This document shows positions 17,249 through 26,117 of a stretch of 64,000 nt of DNA, piece by piece. The position numbers and the translations under genes are program-made. The notes beneath the pieces are model-generated. The model ran no database searches and was not told the DNA's origin. It saw nothing but the letters and a program-made list of their open reading frames with translations. The DNA lies in the NCBI RefSeq assembly GCF_016427565.1, contig NZ_JAELXT010000014.1, forward strand, positions 40,810 through 104,809, given 5' to 3'. Numbering within the stretch: position 1 is the first letter of the stretch; each line of letters starts with the position of its first letter. Source of the DNA: Microvirga splendida (GTDB lineage: Bacteria > Pseudomonadota > Alphaproteobacteria > Rhizobiales > Beijerinckiaceae).

Positions 17249-18529
17249 TCAAGCCCCTTTCGGCTCGGCCCCGAAGACGAGGCAGGTGTTCTGGCCGCCG
17301 AAGCCGAAGGAATTGGAGAGCACGTAACGCACCTCCGCGTCGCGGGCGACGTTGGGCACCACGTCGAGCGGAATCGCCGGATCCGGCACCTGATAGTTGA
17401 TCGTCGGCGGAATGCGGCCCGTCGCGATGGTCATGAGCGACATCACGGCCTCGACCGCGCCGGCGGCGGTCAGCGTATGGCCGATCATCGACTTGTTGGA
17501 GGAGATCGGAACGCTCGCCATGCGCTCGCCGAACACGGCGGTGCAGCTCATGGCCTCCATCTTGTCGTTCTCCGGCGTCGAGGTGCCGTGGGCGTTGACG
17601 TAGTCGATGTCGTCCGGCGCGAGGCCCGCGTCAGTCAGGGCCTCGCGGATCGCCGTGATGGCCGGCATGCCGTCCGGCGACGAGCGGGTGCGGTGGAAGC
17701 CGTCGCCCTTTTCGCCGCAGCCGAGCACGTAGCCGAGGATCCTGGCGCCGCGCGCCCTCGCCTTCTCGGCATCCTCCAGCACGAGCGCCGCGCCGCCCTC
17801 GCCCATGACGAAGCCGTCGCGGTTCTTGGAGAAGGGCTTTGACGCCCCTTCCGGGTTCTCGTTCTGGGTCGAGAGCGCGGAGAGCAGCGAGAAGCGGACC
17901 AGCGATTCAGGGTTCACCGAGCCGTCGGTGCCGATGCACAAAGCCGCATCGGTCTCGCCCCGGCGGATCGCCTCGACGCCGAGCTGGATCGCCGTGGCGC
18001 CGGACGAGCAGGCGGTGGAGAGCGAGATCGGCGAGCCCCTGGTGCCGAAGCGGTCGGCGACCCGGTCGGCCACGGTGCCGAAGATGAACAGATCGTGCCA
18101 CGGCTTGAACTCGCCCGAGGCCGCAGCCTTCAGCAGATCCTTGTAGGTGACGTCGCCGTCCTGGCCGGAGGCCTTGGCCAAAGCCTCGCGCTGCGGCCAT
18201 TCCATCTCGACCGGCGGCACGGCGATGAACAGCGCGCCGGGGAAATCCTCTTGGTTCAGCCCCGACTGGCCCACCGCCTCCTCGGCCGCCAGCATGGCAA
18301 GCCGCTCGGACAGCATGGGGGCGCAGAACGGCTCCACGTCGACCGAGTCGATGGTGCCGGCAATCGTGGTGCGCAGGCCGTCCGTGGGGAAGCGCTCGAT
18401 GCGGTGGATGCCGGACCGGCCGGCCGTCAGCGCGGCCCAGGTGTCGTCCTTGCCCTGGCCGAGGGACGTGACCACGCCCATGCCGGTGACGGCGACGAGC
18501 GGGCGGCCCTGTTTGTCGCGAAGCGCCAT
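17249..18529 (-). CDS. fabF1XL: beta-ketoacyl-ACP synthase, VLCFA elongation (active KS)
   Basis: A 426-residue condensing enzyme with a full catalytic set: Cys174 in SLSTACSSGATAIQ, His in VNAHGTSTPENDKMEA and His in MIGHTLTAAGAVEAVMS. The order acpXL-fabZXL-fabF2XL-fabF1XL matches the rhizobial locus for the C26-C28 acyl chain of lipid A. Its upstream neighbour on the same strand, fabF2XL, lacks the active-site Cys, so this subunit is likely the catalytic half of a heterodimer. The gap between them is ten bases. Confidence 0.92.
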   Translation of the reverse strand: MALRDKQGRPLVAVTGMGVVTSLGQGKDDTWAALTAGRSGIHRIERFPTDGLRTTIAGTIDSVDVEPFCAPMLSERLAMLAAEEAVGQSGLNQEDFPGALFIAVPPVEMEWPQREALAKASGQDGDVTYKDLLKAAASGEFKPWHDLFIFGTVADRVADRFGTRGSPISLSTACSSGATAIQLGVEAIRRGETDAALCIGTDGSVNPESLVRFSLLSALSTQNENPEGASKPFSKNRDGFVMGEGGAALVLEDAEKARARGARILGYVLGCGEKGDGFHRTRSSPDGMPAITAIREALTDAGLAPDDIDYVNAHGTSTPENDKMEAMSCTAVFGERMASVPISSNKSMIGHTLTAAGAVEAVMSLMTIATGRIPPTINYQVPDPAIPLDVVPNVARDAEVRYVLSNSFGFGGQNTCLVFGAEPKGA

Positions 18530-18539
18530 AGCGTTCTCC

Positions 18540-19664
18540 TCAAGCCTTGGTGAGCCGGATGGCGCCTTCGCCGCGCCAATGCCCGATGGAGGTGACGAGC
18601 GCCTCGCTCGGCCCGCCCCTGGCGATCAGGCCGGCGGCCAGCGCGACGCCGATGGGCGCCTGGGCCTCCATGGTGTGGCCGACGAGATCGCCGGTCGCGT
18701 GCAGGGCGGCACCCGGGGCGATATCCCGGAGCGCGGCCTGCTCCTCGTCGGTGATGCCCTTAATGCCGGTGGCGCCGGAGAGCACCACATCGGGTTTGGC
18801 GCCGAGCTGCTTCGTCAGGGCGTGAAGGGCGCCCTCGACGCTGCCGGGCTTGCGGCGGCTGCGGTCGGAGGCGACGCCGGCAATCGCTGCCAGCGGCGTC
18901 ACGCCCCGCGCAGCGGCGTGCTCACGGGATTCGAGCACCAGGAAGCAGCCCCCGGACCCGAGGATCATGCCGCCGCCCTGCGCGGGGCGCTCCCAGACCG
19001 GAGCGTAGGGCTTCTTCCAGAGGAAGCCGCCCATCTCGTAGATGAGGAGCACGTCGGGACGCTCGGCATTGTAGGAGCCGCCGACGAGAAAGATGTCGTC
19101 CTGGCCCGAGGCGATGCGCTCGCGGGCGATGCGGAGGGCATCAACGCCGCTCGATTCCTCGCCCATGAAGGTGCGCGAAGCGCCGGTGACGCCGTGGACG
19201 ATGGAGATGTTGCCGGCGAGCAGGTTGGAGAGCTGGGCCAGGAACAGGGTCGGACGCAGGTCGCCCATCAGGCGCTCGTTGAGGAAGACGCCGGGATTGT
19301 TCGCCTGGCGCAGCCCGGTGAGGATCTGCCCGTCGACTGCATAGTCGCGCTCGCCGCCGCCGGCCGAGACGATGAGCTGCATGCGGCCCTTGAGAGCCGC
19401 ATCGTCCTTGGCGCCGGCCGCATCGAGGGCGAGGCCCGCCGCATAGCAGCCGAGCTTCTGCCACGGCTCCATCTGCCGCTGGTCGGATTTCTTCGGGATC
19501 TGCCGGTCCCATTCCAGGGGGGCCGCCGGGTGGACCGGGAAGGGCTCGAACGTGGCCGCATCCGTGTACGGGGCACCGTCGGCGAGCGCCGTCAGGTGCG
19601 CGTCCAGGCCCTCGCCGGCAGAAGAGACGAGGCCTACTCCCGTGATGACGACATCGCGCATCAA
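18540..19664 (-). CDS. fabF2XL: beta-ketoacyl-ACP synthase homologue without active-site Cys (KS-beta/CLF-like)
   Basis: A 374-residue thiolase-fold protein of the FabF group, beginning RDVVITGVGLVSSAGEGL. Where active enzymes have T-A-C-x-S-G it reads FMGEESSGVDAL, placing Glu (about residue 170) at the Cys position. The first active-site His motif (NAHGT) reads LSGATGIKGI, and only the second His, in LVGHTMEAQAP, is kept. This pattern recalls chain-length-factor subunits of type II polyketide synthases. It overlaps fabZXL by four bases, indicating coupled translation. Confidence 0.88.
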   Translation of the reverse strand: MMRDVVITGVGLVSSAGEGLDAHLTALADGAPYTDAATFEPFPVHPAAPLEWDRQIPKKSDQRQMEPWQKLGCYAAGLALDAAGAKDDAALKGRMQLIVSAGGGERDYAVDGQILTGLRQANNPGVFLNERLMGDLRPTLFLAQLSNLLAGNISIVHGVTGASRTFMGEESSGVDALRIARERIASGQDDIFLVGGSYNAERPDVLLIYEMGGFLWKKPYAPVWERPAQGGGMILGSGGCFLVLESREHAAARGVTPLAAIAGVASDRSRRKPGSVEGALHALTKQLGAKPDVVLSGATGIKGITDEEQAALRDIAPGAALHATGDLVGHTMEAQAPIGVALAAGLIARGGPSEALVTSIGHWRGEGAIRLTKA

Positions 19665-20122
19665 ACCGTCTCCTCGAGAAGACCGATGCGCCTGGCTTGC
19701 GCGCGCATCAGGCCGTCCATGCCTTCCGGGAAGGGCATGATCCGGAAGCGCAGCTCGGCGTCGCAGATCGGCTTGCCCTCGGCCGTGATCCTGGCCTTGG
19801 TCACCGCATAGCCCGAGCCTTCATGCTCCAGCTGCGCTGTGACGTTCAGCACCGTACCCGGTCCGACGAAGGTGCGAAAGCGCGCCTTGTCGACGCCCAT
19901 CAGGAACGGCATGTGGGTGAAGCCCATGACGCCCAGCACCAGATAGCCGGAGGCCTGGGCCATGGTCTCCGTGAGGAGAACGCCGGGCACGAGGGGGTGG
20001 CCGGGGAAGTGCCCTTCGAAGACGGGGCTTTCCTGGGGGACGACGGAGGACACCTCGATCCGCTTGGTCTCGCGGTCGAGGGTCGTCACCCGGTCGATCA
20101 TTTCAAAATATTCGAGGCGCAT
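19661..20122 (-). CDS. fabZXL: 3-hydroxyacyl-ACP dehydratase of the VLCFA locus
   Basis: A hot-dog fold dehydratase of 153 residues with the FabZ motif FEGHFPGHPLVPGVLLTETMAQASGYL, containing the catalytic His and downstream Glu. I start at the ATG at 20122 (MRLEYFEMIDRV); the frame continues upstream only through family A repeat sequence. It lies between acpXL and fabF2XL as in rhizobia, acting in each elongation cycle on acyl chains carried by AcpXL. Confidence 0.92.
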   Translation of the reverse strand: MRLEYFEMIDRVTTLDRETKRIEVSSVVPQESPVFEGHFPGHPLVPGVLLTETMAQASGYLVLGVMGFTHMPFLMGVDKARFRTFVGPGTVLNVTAQLEHEGSGYAVTKARITAEGKPICDAELRFRIMPFPEGMDGLMRAQARRIGLLEETV

Positions 20123-20138
20123 TTTTCGCAAAACCTGT

Positions 20139-20252
20139 CCCCCTCCCCCTTGTGGGGAGGGGCTAGGGGCGGGGGTGCCGGCGATAAACTGGACCAGTGT
20201 GACGCTTACACCCCCACCTCCAACTCCTCCCCACAAGGGGGAGGAGGGCTGC
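20139..20252. repeat. inverted pair of family A palindromic repeats
   Basis: CCCCCTCCCCCTTGTGGGGA and GGGGCGGGGGTG are mirrored by CACCCCCACC and CTCCCCACAAGGGGGAGGAG about 45 bases later. The pair sits between acpXL and fabZXL inside an operon, so it is probably transcribed as a hairpin-rich spacer of the mRNA. Confidence 0.75.
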
Positions 20253-20313
20253 GTCGCGCCTACCATCCCGACAAGCCCCCCAGGGCCTAACCGCCGGGAC
20301 GGTTGTCTTGTCT

Positions 20314-20595
20314 TCAGGCCTGCTTGGCCGCCACCAGCGCGTCGATGCGCGCCACGAGGTTCTTCAGGACGAAGTACTCCTCGGCCGGAGCCTTGCCCTC
20401 GTTCACTTCCTGGGTCCACTGCTCCAGGGGCAGCTTGATCCCGAAGGCCTTGTCGATGGCGAACGCGATATCGAGGAACGCGAGCGAGTCGATGCCCAGA
20501 TCCTCGATGGCGTGGCTCTCGGGAGTGATCTGCTCGCGCGGGATATCGGCGGTCTCTGAAATGATGCCGGCGACGGTCTCGAAGGTGGACGACAT
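20314..20595 (-). CDS. acpXL: acyl carrier protein for very-long-chain fatty acids
   Basis: A 93-residue acyl carrier protein with the phosphopantetheine attachment Ser in [16 protein letters not shown]. It is longer than ordinary AcpP and carries the extra C-terminal segment [23 protein letters not shown] that marks AcpXL. It carries the C26-C28 hydroxy fatty acid to LpxXL for transfer onto lipid A. It is the first gene of the minus-strand locus, with ribosome binding site AGGAGAGCGGC before the ATG. Confidence 0.93.
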   Translation of the reverse strand: MSSTFETVAGIISETADIPREQITPESHAIEDLGIDSLAFLDIAFAIDKAFGIKLPLEQWTQEVNEGKAPAEEYFVLKNLVARIDALVAAKQA

Positions 20596-20904
20596 GACGC
20601 CGCTCTCCTGAAGTGCTTGTTGGTCTCAACGATGCGGCGCCGGCAAGCTTAAGGAAGGCCCGGTGTCCAGACGCACTATTCGTCGAGGAGGGTTGTTTCA
20701 GAGCGCACCCCTTACACGACAGGCGGCAGACCGGCAACCGATTGGTTGCATCTCGCCGGATCTCCCTTAACCGGGGGTGGGAACTTCGGCCGCGGCAACG
20801 GCATATGGGAGGAGACGATTGATTAATCGGCTCCCATCGTCGATAAGGCGGCCTTCGGCCCTTGCACCGAATGATCTTACATAAAAACAGATTGCTGGAT
20901 CGAC
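20596..20904. other. gene-free divergent intergenic region
   Basis: This region lies between the divergent acpXL and phosphatase genes and must hold both promoters. The right end (20815-20900) is AT-richer. I see no RNA gene, repeat of the families above, or clear operator. Confidence 0.5.
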
Positions 20905-21627
20905 GTGTTCAACAGGTTCCTCAAGCCTGAAATCCGCTATGCCCGCCGCATGGCCCGGATCGCCCGCTGGGACAGACCCGTCGAGGGGCTGTCCGGGCGC
21001 CTGCGCGCCTGGGCCCATATGCTCATCGCCGATCACGGCGTTTTCCGCCTCTTCTACCTGAACAAGCACCCGGTCACGGACCGGCTCTGGCGCTCGGCCC
21101 AGCCGGCCCCGCACCAGATCGCCGCCCTGAAGGCCGAAGGCATCAAGACGATCATCAACCTGCGCGGCGGCCGGGAGCACGGCTCGTGGCAGCTGCAGAA
21201 GGAGGCCTGCGAGCGGCTGGGCATCCACCTGGAGGAGTTCGTGGTGCGCTCCCGCGGCGCACCGGACCGGGAGACCCTGCTCTCGGCCAAGAAATTCTTC
21301 GACACGATCGAATACCCGGCGGTCCTGCACTGCAAGTCCGGCGCCGACCGGGCCGGCTTCGTGGCCGCCCTCTACCTCGTGGTCTATGAGGGCAAGTCCA
21401 TCGACGAGGCCCAGCGGCAGCTGTCCATGCGCTACGGACATTTCCGCTTCTCGAAGACCGGCATCCTGGACGAGTTCTTCGATCTCTATCGCCGCGACGG
21501 CGAAGCCAAGGGCATCCCGTTCCTCACCTGGATCGAGACCCGGTACGACGCGGACGACCTGGAACGGAACTTCCGTTACGGCTTCTGGTCCCACCTTCTC
21601 GTCGACAGGATCATGCGGCGCGAGTAG
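20905..21627 (+). CDS. dual-specificity/tyrosine phosphatase-like protein
   Basis: The C-x5-R phosphate-binding loop is seen as VLHCKSGADRAGF, preceded by the general acid region and by LWRSAQPAPHQIAALKAEGIKTIINLRGG, which is typical of bacterial DSP/Siw14-like phosphatases. Such enzymes dephosphorylate proteins, inositol phosphates or lipids. The first codon is GTG at 20905; ATG at 20950 is an alternative. The position beside lipid A genes and an MsbA-like exporter suggests, but does not show, an envelope role. Confidence 0.85.
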   Translation: MFNRFLKPEIRYARRMARIARWDRPVEGLSGRLRAWAHMLIADHGVFRLFYLNKHPVTDRLWRSAQPAPHQIAALKAEGIKTIINLRGGREHGSWQLQKEACERLGIHLEEFVVRSRGAPDRETLLSAKKFFDTIEYPAVLHCKSGADRAGFVAALYLVVYEGKSIDEAQRQLSMRYGHFRFSKTGILDEFFDLYRRDGEAKGIPFLTWIETRYDADDLERNFRYGFWSHLLVDRIMRRE

Positions 21628-21659
21628 GCCGCTATGGGCCAGCCTCTAAGGAACTGAGG

Positions 21660-23441
21660 TCAGGACGCCGCCAGGCTCGGCTCGCTGTCGTCGGACAGCT
21701 GCAGGCGGTGCAGGCGGGCATAGGCGCCCGCCTTGGCGATGAGGGCCTCGTGCGACCCGGTTTCGGCAACCCGCCCCTTTTCCATCACGACGATCTTCTC
21801 CGCATTGCGGACCGTCGAGAGGCGGTGGGCGATCACCAGGGTGGTGCGGCCCTTCATGAGCTTGCGGATGGCATCCTGCACCAGCCGCTCCGATTCGGAA
21901 TCCAGCGCGCTCGTCGCCTCGTCGAGGAGCAGGATCGGCGCGTCCTTCAGGAAGGCGCGGGCGAGCGAAATGCGCTGGCGCTCGCCGCCCGACATGCGGC
22001 CGCCGCCCGGCCCCACCACCGTATCGTAGCCCTCCGGCATTCTCATGATGAAGTCGTGGGCCGCCGCCGCCTTGGCGGCGTTCACGATCTCCTCGTCGGA
22101 GGCGCCGGACCGGCCGAAGGCGATGTTGGCCCGGATCGTGTCGTCGAAGAGGATCACGTCCTGGCTCACCACCGCAACGGCCTGCCTCAGGCTCGCCAGG
22201 GAGACGTCGCGCACGTCCTGCCCGTCGATCAGGACCGTGCCCTGGGTCGCGTCGTAGAGGCGCGGCACGAGGGACAGGAGCGTCGACTTGCCCGAGCCGG
22301 AGCGGCCGACCAAGGCCGTGGTCTGCCCGGCCTCGGCGGTAAGGCTGACATGGTCGAGGGCCGCGGCCTCTCCATCGTAGGAGAAGGACAGGTCCGCAAA
22401 CCGGATCTCGCCGCCGTTCAGCCGCAGCGGCTCCACGCCCGGCTTGTCCTGGATCCGGGGCGCCTGATCCATCATGTGGAAGGTGCGCTGCAGGGCCGCC
22501 GCCGCTTCCTGGACAATGGCATTGAGGTTGCCGAGCGCCCGGACCGGATGCGCCGCCATGACGAGGGCGCTGACGAAGCCCGTGAAGTCGCCCACGGTGC
22601 TGTCCCCGGCGAGGATGCGCTGGCCGATCAGCATGAGGACGATCGCCACCGCGAGGCCGCCGCCCGTTTCCAGCACCGGATCCATCCGCCCGCGGGCATT
22701 GGCGGCCTTCATCTTGAGGCCGCGCACGTCGTCGAAGGTCTTGGCGGCCTTGGCCTTCAGGTAGCGCTCCAGCCCATAGGTCTTGGCGATGCGCGTGCCG
22801 GCAAGGCTCTCGGTGATGAGGCTCGCCATCACGCCGGTCTGCTCCTGGGTGGAGGCGGCCACTTGGCGCAGCCTCCGGCCGATCTTGTTGACCGGGTAGG
22901 CGAAGAAGGGCGCGATGATGGCCGCCACGATGGTCAGGACCGGGTCGATCCAGAGCATGGCGGCGATCAGGGCGATCAGGGTCGTGGTCTCGCGCAGGAA
23001 CACCGTCGACAGGCGGGTGAGCGCCTCCCGGATGAAGGCGAAATCCGTGGTGAAGCGCTGGGTCAGGGCCGCCGGGCTCTCGCGATCGATCTGGGACAGG
23101 TCGGCCTCGATCATGTGGCCGTAGAGCGCCGTCTGCATGTCGGCCTCGATCCGGGTCACCACCTTGTTGGTGAGCACCGTGAGCGCGAGCAGCGAGAAAC
23201 CTTTCACGGAGGTCACGGCGATCACGAAGAGCGGGGCCAGCATGATGGCCTGCGCATCCTTCATGTCGAAGGCGTCGAAGGCCGCCTTGATGAGGACCGG
23301 GTAGAGCCCCGTCGCGCCGGACACCAGGGCGACCAGCACGAGCACCACGGCCAGCGTCTTCCGGTGCGGACGCATCCAGTCCCGCCACAGGCGGCTGATC
23401 AAGGGAAGGGTGTCCCCCCGAAGGATGCTCTTGGACGCCAT
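21660..23441 (-). CDS. MsbA-like ABC transporter, fused permease and ATPase
   Basis: A 593-residue half-transporter. Residues 1-320 form a six-helix exporter domain (RKTLAVVLVLVALVSGATGLYPVLIKAAFDAF, then ALTVLTNKVVTRIEADMQ). The nucleotide-binding domain has Walker A GRSGSGKST, signature MSGGERQRIS, Walker B ILLLDEATSALD and the switch His in VIAHRLSTV. Members of this group flip lipid A or other lipids. I start at the ATG at 23441; the frame is open 26 codons further upstream without similarity. Confidence 0.9.
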   Translation of the reverse strand: MASKSILRGDTLPLISRLWRDWMRPHRKTLAVVLVLVALVSGATGLYPVLIKAAFDAFDMKDAQAIMLAPLFVIAVTSVKGFSLLALTVLTNKVVTRIEADMQTALYGHMIEADLSQIDRESPAALTQRFTTDFAFIREALTRLSTVFLRETTTLIALIAAMLWIDPVLTIVAAIIAPFFAYPVNKIGRRLRQVAASTQEQTGVMASLITESLAGTRIAKTYGLERYLKAKAAKTFDDVRGLKMKAANARGRMDPVLETGGGLAVAIVLMLIGQRILAGDSTVGDFTGFVSALVMAAHPVRALGNLNAIVQEAAAALQRTFHMMDQAPRIQDKPGVEPLRLNGGEIRFADLSFSYDGEAAALDHVSLTAEAGQTTALVGRSGSGKSTLLSLVPRLYDATQGTVLIDGQDVRDVSLASLRQAVAVVSQDVILFDDTIRANIAFGRSGASDEEIVNAAKAAAAHDFIMRMPEGYDTVVGPGGGRMSGGERQRISLARAFLKDAPILLLDEATSALDSESERLVQDAIRKLMKGRTTLVIAHRLSTVRNAEKIVVMEKGRVAETGSHEALIAKAGAYARLHRLQLSDDSEPSLAAS

Positions 23442-23598
23442 GGACTCTCTGAAATTCCCGATTGGAGGCTCGCGGTTAGCATGTGAACCATTCGGCCGCA
23501 AATCTTTCGGAAGGCTCACAGGGCCTCAGCGCTGCTTTGCCGCCCTGTGCACTCCCAAGCGCGCAGGGGATTCGGGACCGGCCTGACCTCCGGTCCCG

Positions 23599-25992
23599 CT
23601 ACACCGCCCGCAGGTGGCGCATGGGCCGGCCGGGGGCGATGAGCTCGGCGGCCGCGATGATGCCCTGCGCATCGATGCCGAAATGGCGATAGAGGTCCTT
23701 GACCGTGCCGGTCTGGCCGAAATGCTCCACGCCGAGCGAGCGGGTGCGGTGGCCCATGACCGAGCCCATCCAGGCGAGCGTCGCCGGGTGGCCGTCGATC
23801 ACCGTCACCAGACCGCAATGAGGCGGTACGTCGCCGAGCAGGCGCTCCACATGGGACCGGGCATGGACGAGGCCGCGCTCGCGGGCGCGCTGCGCCGCCG
23901 TCCAGCCGGCATTGAGCCGGTCGGCCGAGGTGATGGCGAGCAGGCCGATGTCGCGCCGGTCCTCGGCCATGAGGCCCACCGCTTCGATGGCTTCCGGCGC
24001 CACCGCGCCCGTATAGGCCACCACGACCTGGGCATTCGGGCCGGGCTTGCGCAGCCAGTAGGCGCCGGCCATCACGTCGTCGGCCAGTTCCGCGGTCATT
24101 TCGCGCTGCGGCTGCTCCAGGGTGCGGGTGGAGAGGCGCAGATAAACCGAGCCGCCGGTCTCGTCGCGCAGCCAGGTTCTCTCGTCGGGCTCGCCACCCT
24201 CGCGCTGCATGTAGTCGAAGGCCCAGCGCATGATGACAGCCAATTCGTCCACGAAGGCCGGCTCGAAGGAGGCGAGACCATCCTGGGCCATGCCGACCAG
24301 CGGCGTGCCGATGGACTGGTGCGCACCGCCCTCGGGGGCCAGCGTCACGCCCGACGGCGTGGCGACGATCATGAAGCGGGCATCCTGGTAGCAGGCATAG
24401 TTCAGGGCATCCGCCCCGCGGTAGATGAACGGGTCGTAGAGGGTGCCGATGGGCAGGATGCGCTCGCCGAAGAGGGAGTGGGACAGACCAAGCGCCGAGA
24501 GCACGATGAACAGGTTCATCTCGGCGATGCCAAGCTCGATATGCTGGCCCGACGGCGAGAATTCCCAGTTGTAGGTGGAGGGAATCCGCTCCTTCTTGAA
24601 GGTGTCGACCAGGCTCTCGCGGGCATAGAGCCCGCGCCGGTTCACCCAGGCGCCGAGATTGGTCGAGACCGTCACGTCCGGCGCCGTGGTGACGATGCGC
24701 GAGGCGAGCGCGTTGTCGGAACGCGCCAGCTCGTTGAGGATGAAGCCGAAGCCCTGCTGGGTCGACATGGCCGGATTGGCCGGGAAGGCGAGCTTCTCCG
24801 GCACTGGCACCTGGGGCGCCGTGTAGCGGCGGGTGCCCTTCTGGATGAACGGCACTTCGCTTAAGAAACGCTCGATCTCCGCCTGCGGCGTTTTCAAGCC
24901 CTCGAACTTGTCCCATTCATGGCCGGGGCGCACCCCTTGCGTCTTCTGCCAGGCTTCCATCTGGGTCGGCGTCAGCATGCCCGAATGGTTGTCCTTGTGG
25001 CCGGCGAGCGGCAGGCCGAAACCCTTGATGGTGTAGGCCAGGAAGCAGACCGGGCGGTCGTGCTGGCGTGCCTTCTCGAAGGCGTCGAGCAGGCTCGGCA
25101 GGTCGTGGCCGCCGAGATTCGACATGAGCTGCGCCAGCTCCTCGTCCGAGCGCTTCTCGATGAGGCGGGTGACCGGCCCCTGATCGCCCAGATCGTCGAG
25201 GAGCCGCTTGCGCCACGCGGCGCCGCCCTGGAAGGTCAGGGCCGAATAGAGCTGGTTGGGGCAGGAATCGATCCAGTCGCGCAGTTTCTCGCCGCCAGGC
25301 TCCTTGAACGCCTCCTGCATGAGCGAGCCGTGCTTGAGCACCACCACGTCCCAGCCGAAATTGCGAAACAGCGCCTCGAAGCGCTGCCACAGGCCCTCGC
25401 GAATCACCGCATCCAGGCTCTGGCGGTTGTAGTCGATGATCCACCACGTGTTGCGGATGCCGTGCTTCCAGCCCTCCAGCAGGGCTTCGAAGATGTTGCC
25501 CTCGTCCATCTCCGCATCGCCCACCAGGGAGATCATGCGGCCTTCCGGCATGTCCTTCGACCAGCCATGGGCCTTCACGTAGTCCTGCACGAGGCTGGCA
25601 AATAGCGTCTGGGCGACGCCTAAGCCCACCGAGCCGGTGGAGAAATCCACGTCGTCGATATCCTTGGTGCGGGAGGGATAGGACTGCGCGCCCTTGTAGC
25701 CGCGGAAGTTTTCGAGCTTCTCGCGGGTCTGCCGGCCGAAGAGATACTGGATCGCGTGGTAGATCGGGCTCGCATGGGGCTTCACCGCCACCCGGTCCTC
25801 GGGGCGCAGCGCGGAGAAGTAGAGCGCCGTCAGGATGGTGGAGAGGGACGCGGAGGAGGCCTGGTGCCCGCCGACCTTCATCCCGTCCTCGTTGGGACGC
25901 AGGTGATTGGCGTTGTGGATGGTCCATGTGGACAGCCAGAGCACCTTGCGCTCGAGGTCCTTCAAGATGCTCAGGTGCCGTGCGTCAGCCAT
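23599..25992 (-). CDS. transketolase-like thiamine diphosphate enzyme related to homodimeric pyruvate dehydrogenase E1 (AceE/MdeB group)
   Basis: A 797-residue protein with the AceE-type layout. An N-terminal HASPIYHAIQYLFGRQT and the thiamine-diphosphate motif GDAEMDEGN...DYN lie in the first domain, TIKGFGLPLAGHKDNHSG in the middle, and the transketolase pyrimidine and C-terminal domains follow (LGIAEMNLFIVLSALGLSHSLFGERILPIG). It is shorter than E. coli AceE. It is divergent from an Lrp regulator, which resembles the setting of 2-oxobutyrate dehydrogenase E1 (MdeB) in pseudomonads. Substrate is inferred only: a 2-oxo acid from amino acid breakdown. Confidence 0.8.
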   Translation of the reverse strand: MADARHLSILKDLERKVLWLSTWTIHNANHLRPNEDGMKVGGHQASSASLSTILTALYFSALRPEDRVAVKPHASPIYHAIQYLFGRQTREKLENFRGYKGAQSYPSRTKDIDDVDFSTGSVGLGVAQTLFASLVQDYVKAHGWSKDMPEGRMISLVGDAEMDEGNIFEALLEGWKHGIRNTWWIIDYNRQSLDAVIREGLWQRFEALFRNFGWDVVVLKHGSLMQEAFKEPGGEKLRDWIDSCPNQLYSALTFQGGAAWRKRLLDDLGDQGPVTRLIEKRSDEELAQLMSNLGGHDLPSLLDAFEKARQHDRPVCFLAYTIKGFGLPLAGHKDNHSGMLTPTQMEAWQKTQGVRPGHEWDKFEGLKTPQAEIERFLSEVPFIQKGTRRYTAPQVPVPEKLAFPANPAMSTQQGFGFILNELARSDNALASRIVTTAPDVTVSTNLGAWVNRRGLYARESLVDTFKKERIPSTYNWEFSPSGQHIELGIAEMNLFIVLSALGLSHSLFGERILPIGTLYDPFIYRGADALNYACYQDARFMIVATPSGVTLAPEGGAHQSIGTPLVGMAQDGLASFEPAFVDELAVIMRWAFDYMQREGGEPDERTWLRDETGGSVYLRLSTRTLEQPQREMTAELADDVMAGAYWLRKPGPNAQVVVAYTGAVAPEAIEAVGLMAEDRRDIGLLAITSADRLNAGWTAAQRARERGLVHARSHVERLLGDVPPHCGLVTVIDGHPATLAWMGSVMGHRTRSLGVEHFGQTGTVKDLYRHFGIDAQGIIAAAELIAPGRPMRHLRAV

Positions 25993-26083
25993 GGGTCCCT
26001 CCCTTTATTCTTGGGACAAGTCTAATGCGGCCCGCTTGGCTGGCGAGATCAAATTGGCGCTCGATTGATGAATGTTTTAACCC

Positions 26084-26117
26084 GATTCACCAATCATGCG
26101 TGCTTTGTTGGTGAATC
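26084..26117. promoter_or_regulatory. perfect inverted repeat, probable Lrp-family operator
   Basis: GATTCACCAA (26084-26093) and TTGGTGAATC (26108-26117) are exact reverse complements separated by 14 bases. The right half ends immediately before the ATG of the Lrp gene, and a weaker TTGATGAAT half-site lies at about 26073. The position between divergent genes suggests autoregulation and control of the transketolase-like gene. Confidence 0.65.

Noticed and set aside
19661..20737. fabZXL extended upstream to 20737
   Set aside because: The additional 200 residues are antisense or out-of-frame to acpXL and repeat DNA; the ATG at 20122 starts the conserved domain.
21708..23486. 592-codon plus-strand frame opposite the ABC transporter
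   Set aside because: Antisense shadow of a gene with intact Walker motifs; composition rich in His, Arg and Gly without domains.
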